From JAFDZV01 sp966128725 (lineage in GTDB: Bacteria > Bacteroidota > Ignavibacteria > OLB7): a stretch of 6,378 bases of DNA. The notes below the pieces were generated by a model. The model made no database searches. It had not been told where the DNA came from and saw only the letters and a program-made list of their open reading frames with translations. The stretch lies in assembly GCA_966128725.1 (NCBI GenBank), contig CBHYLN010000217.1, positions 1 through 6,378 of the forward strand, given 5' to 3'. Each line of letters opens with the position of its first letter. Within the stretch, counting starts at the first letter, position 1. A program made the translations under genes and the position numbers. Shown piece by piece: positions 5,826 to 6,378 of this stretch.

Positions 5826-5912
5826 ATCGTAACTCCGGATGAAAGACGTGAATCCGGTGCGGCGATTCATATCTTTGCTGCTCTTTGCCGCTGTTCGCGG
5901 CGACCGCATACC

Positions 5913-6378
5913 ATGCTCAATCGCATCAGCTATATTCTCCTGCTCGGTCTGCTGACATTGTGCGCGTTCCTGTACATCACATTCGCCCGCCAGGAGGAGC
6001 TTTCCCCTGCACGGTTCGTTGGTGTTGAACGCTGCGCCACATGTCATGAAGCAGCCAGCTTCGGCAGCCAGTTCAACATCTGGCGCACAAGCGCACATGC
6101 GTCGGCATACAAGCGGATCACATCCGATTCGATCCAGACGCTGATCAGCATGCGGCACCTGAATGTTGACGACTGCCTGCGGTGCCATACCACGCTTGGC
6201 CGTGCGGCCCAGAACACGTTCGAGCAACACCTGCTGGCCGAAGGCGTCGGCTGCGAACGCTGCCATGGCCCGGGCTCGAACTACAGCGACTTCAACACGA
6301 TGACCAACCGTGCCACGTTCGAGTCGCGAGGCGGTGTGCAGGGCTCGCTGGCCGATTGCGCGCAGTGCCATCGCCCGG
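5913..6378 (+). CDS. Multiheme cytochrome c, cytochrome c554-like (partial, 3' end outside window)
   Basis: The frame from ATG 5913 stays open to the right edge, giving 155 residues. Residues 5-24 form a hydrophobic segment (ISYILLLGLLTLCAFLYITF) after a short basic N-terminus, acting as an export signal or membrane anchor. Four c-type heme attachment motifs follow: CATCH (41-45), CLRCH (88-92), CERCH (114-118) and CAQCH (149-153). FVGVERCATCHE followed by IWRTSAHASAYKRI, with a possible distal heme-ligand histidine, fits the cytochrome c554 family, as does GVGCERCHGPGSNY. Hemes would be attached outside the cytoplasmic membrane, and the role is electron transfer in a respiratory or redox chain with unknown partner. 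The frame is also open upstream (GTG 5820, ATG 5775), but those additions are not signal-like, so 5913 is preferred. No clear ribosome binding site. More hemes may lie beyond the edge. Confidence 0.9.
   Translation, partial: MLNRISYILLLGLLTLCAFLYITFARQEELSPARFVGVERCATCHEAASFGSQFNIWRTSAHASAYKRITSDSIQTLISMRHLNVDDCLRCHTTLGRAAQNTFEQHLLAEGVGCERCHGPGSNYSDFNTMTNRATFESRGGVQGSLADCAQCHRP

Noticed and set aside
5839..5955. 38-residue + strand frame starting MKDVNPVRRFISLLLFAAV, overlapping the cytochrome start
   Set aside because: The start looks like a short signal peptide, but the frame ends inside the cytochrome membrane segment in another frame, has no ribosome binding site, and no compositional support for a leader peptide.
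5808..6371. 187-codon minus-strand open frame at the right end
   Set aside because: It is antisense to the cytochrome frame, which carries four CXXCH motifs. Its own translation shows no domain.

Overview
The window is GC-rich bacterial DNA with dense coding and short gaps. It most likely comes from a GC-rich lineage of the Bacteroidota/Chlorobi (FCB) group, for example Candidatus Kapabacteria, Ignavibacteria or Rhodothermota. The grounds are two proteins ending in type IX secretion (T9SS, Por) C-terminal sorting domains, a DUF1800/DUF1501 gene pair, a tRNA without encoded CCA, and weak or absent Shine-Dalgarno sequences. The exact lineage is inference.

Left part (1-3395, + strand): the end of a T9SS-sorted protein of unknown body (stop at 146); a gap of about 125 bases with two hairpins, the second a good intrinsic terminator lying almost against the next start codon; a DUF1800 gene (273-1832); and 33 bases later a DUF1501 gene (1866-3395). 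The DUF1501 protein has a twin-arginine signal at its N-terminus and a T9SS sorting domain at its C-terminus. The DUF1800/DUF1501 pair is a recurrent two-gene unit of unknown biochemical function. Here it appears to be a co-expressed, exported, probably surface-directed system.

Middle (3396-3742): a gap with two short direct repeats, a tRNA-Leu(UAA) on the minus strand, and two hairpins. The stronger hairpin is the likely terminator of the S1 gene.

Right part: a minus-strand gene (3743-5689) for a bS1-type RNA-binding protein. It has four S1 domains between a long acidic, alanine-rich disordered N-terminus and a C-terminus made of a Gly/Arg-rich box, a short conserved-looking island and an Ala/Pro tail. 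A divergent intergenic region with candidate promoters follows. A membrane-anchored multiheme cytochrome c (cytochrome c554-like, four CXXCH motifs seen) then starts at 5913 on the + strand and runs off the right edge.

No CRISPR array, transposase, integrase, phage gene or toxin-antitoxin pair is visible. The most unusual points are the Tat-plus-T9SS combination on DUF1501, the twin-arginine motif without a hydrophobic core on its DUF1800 partner, the attenuator-like terminator before the operon, and the S1 protein that appears to lack the canonical first (ribosome-docking) domain.
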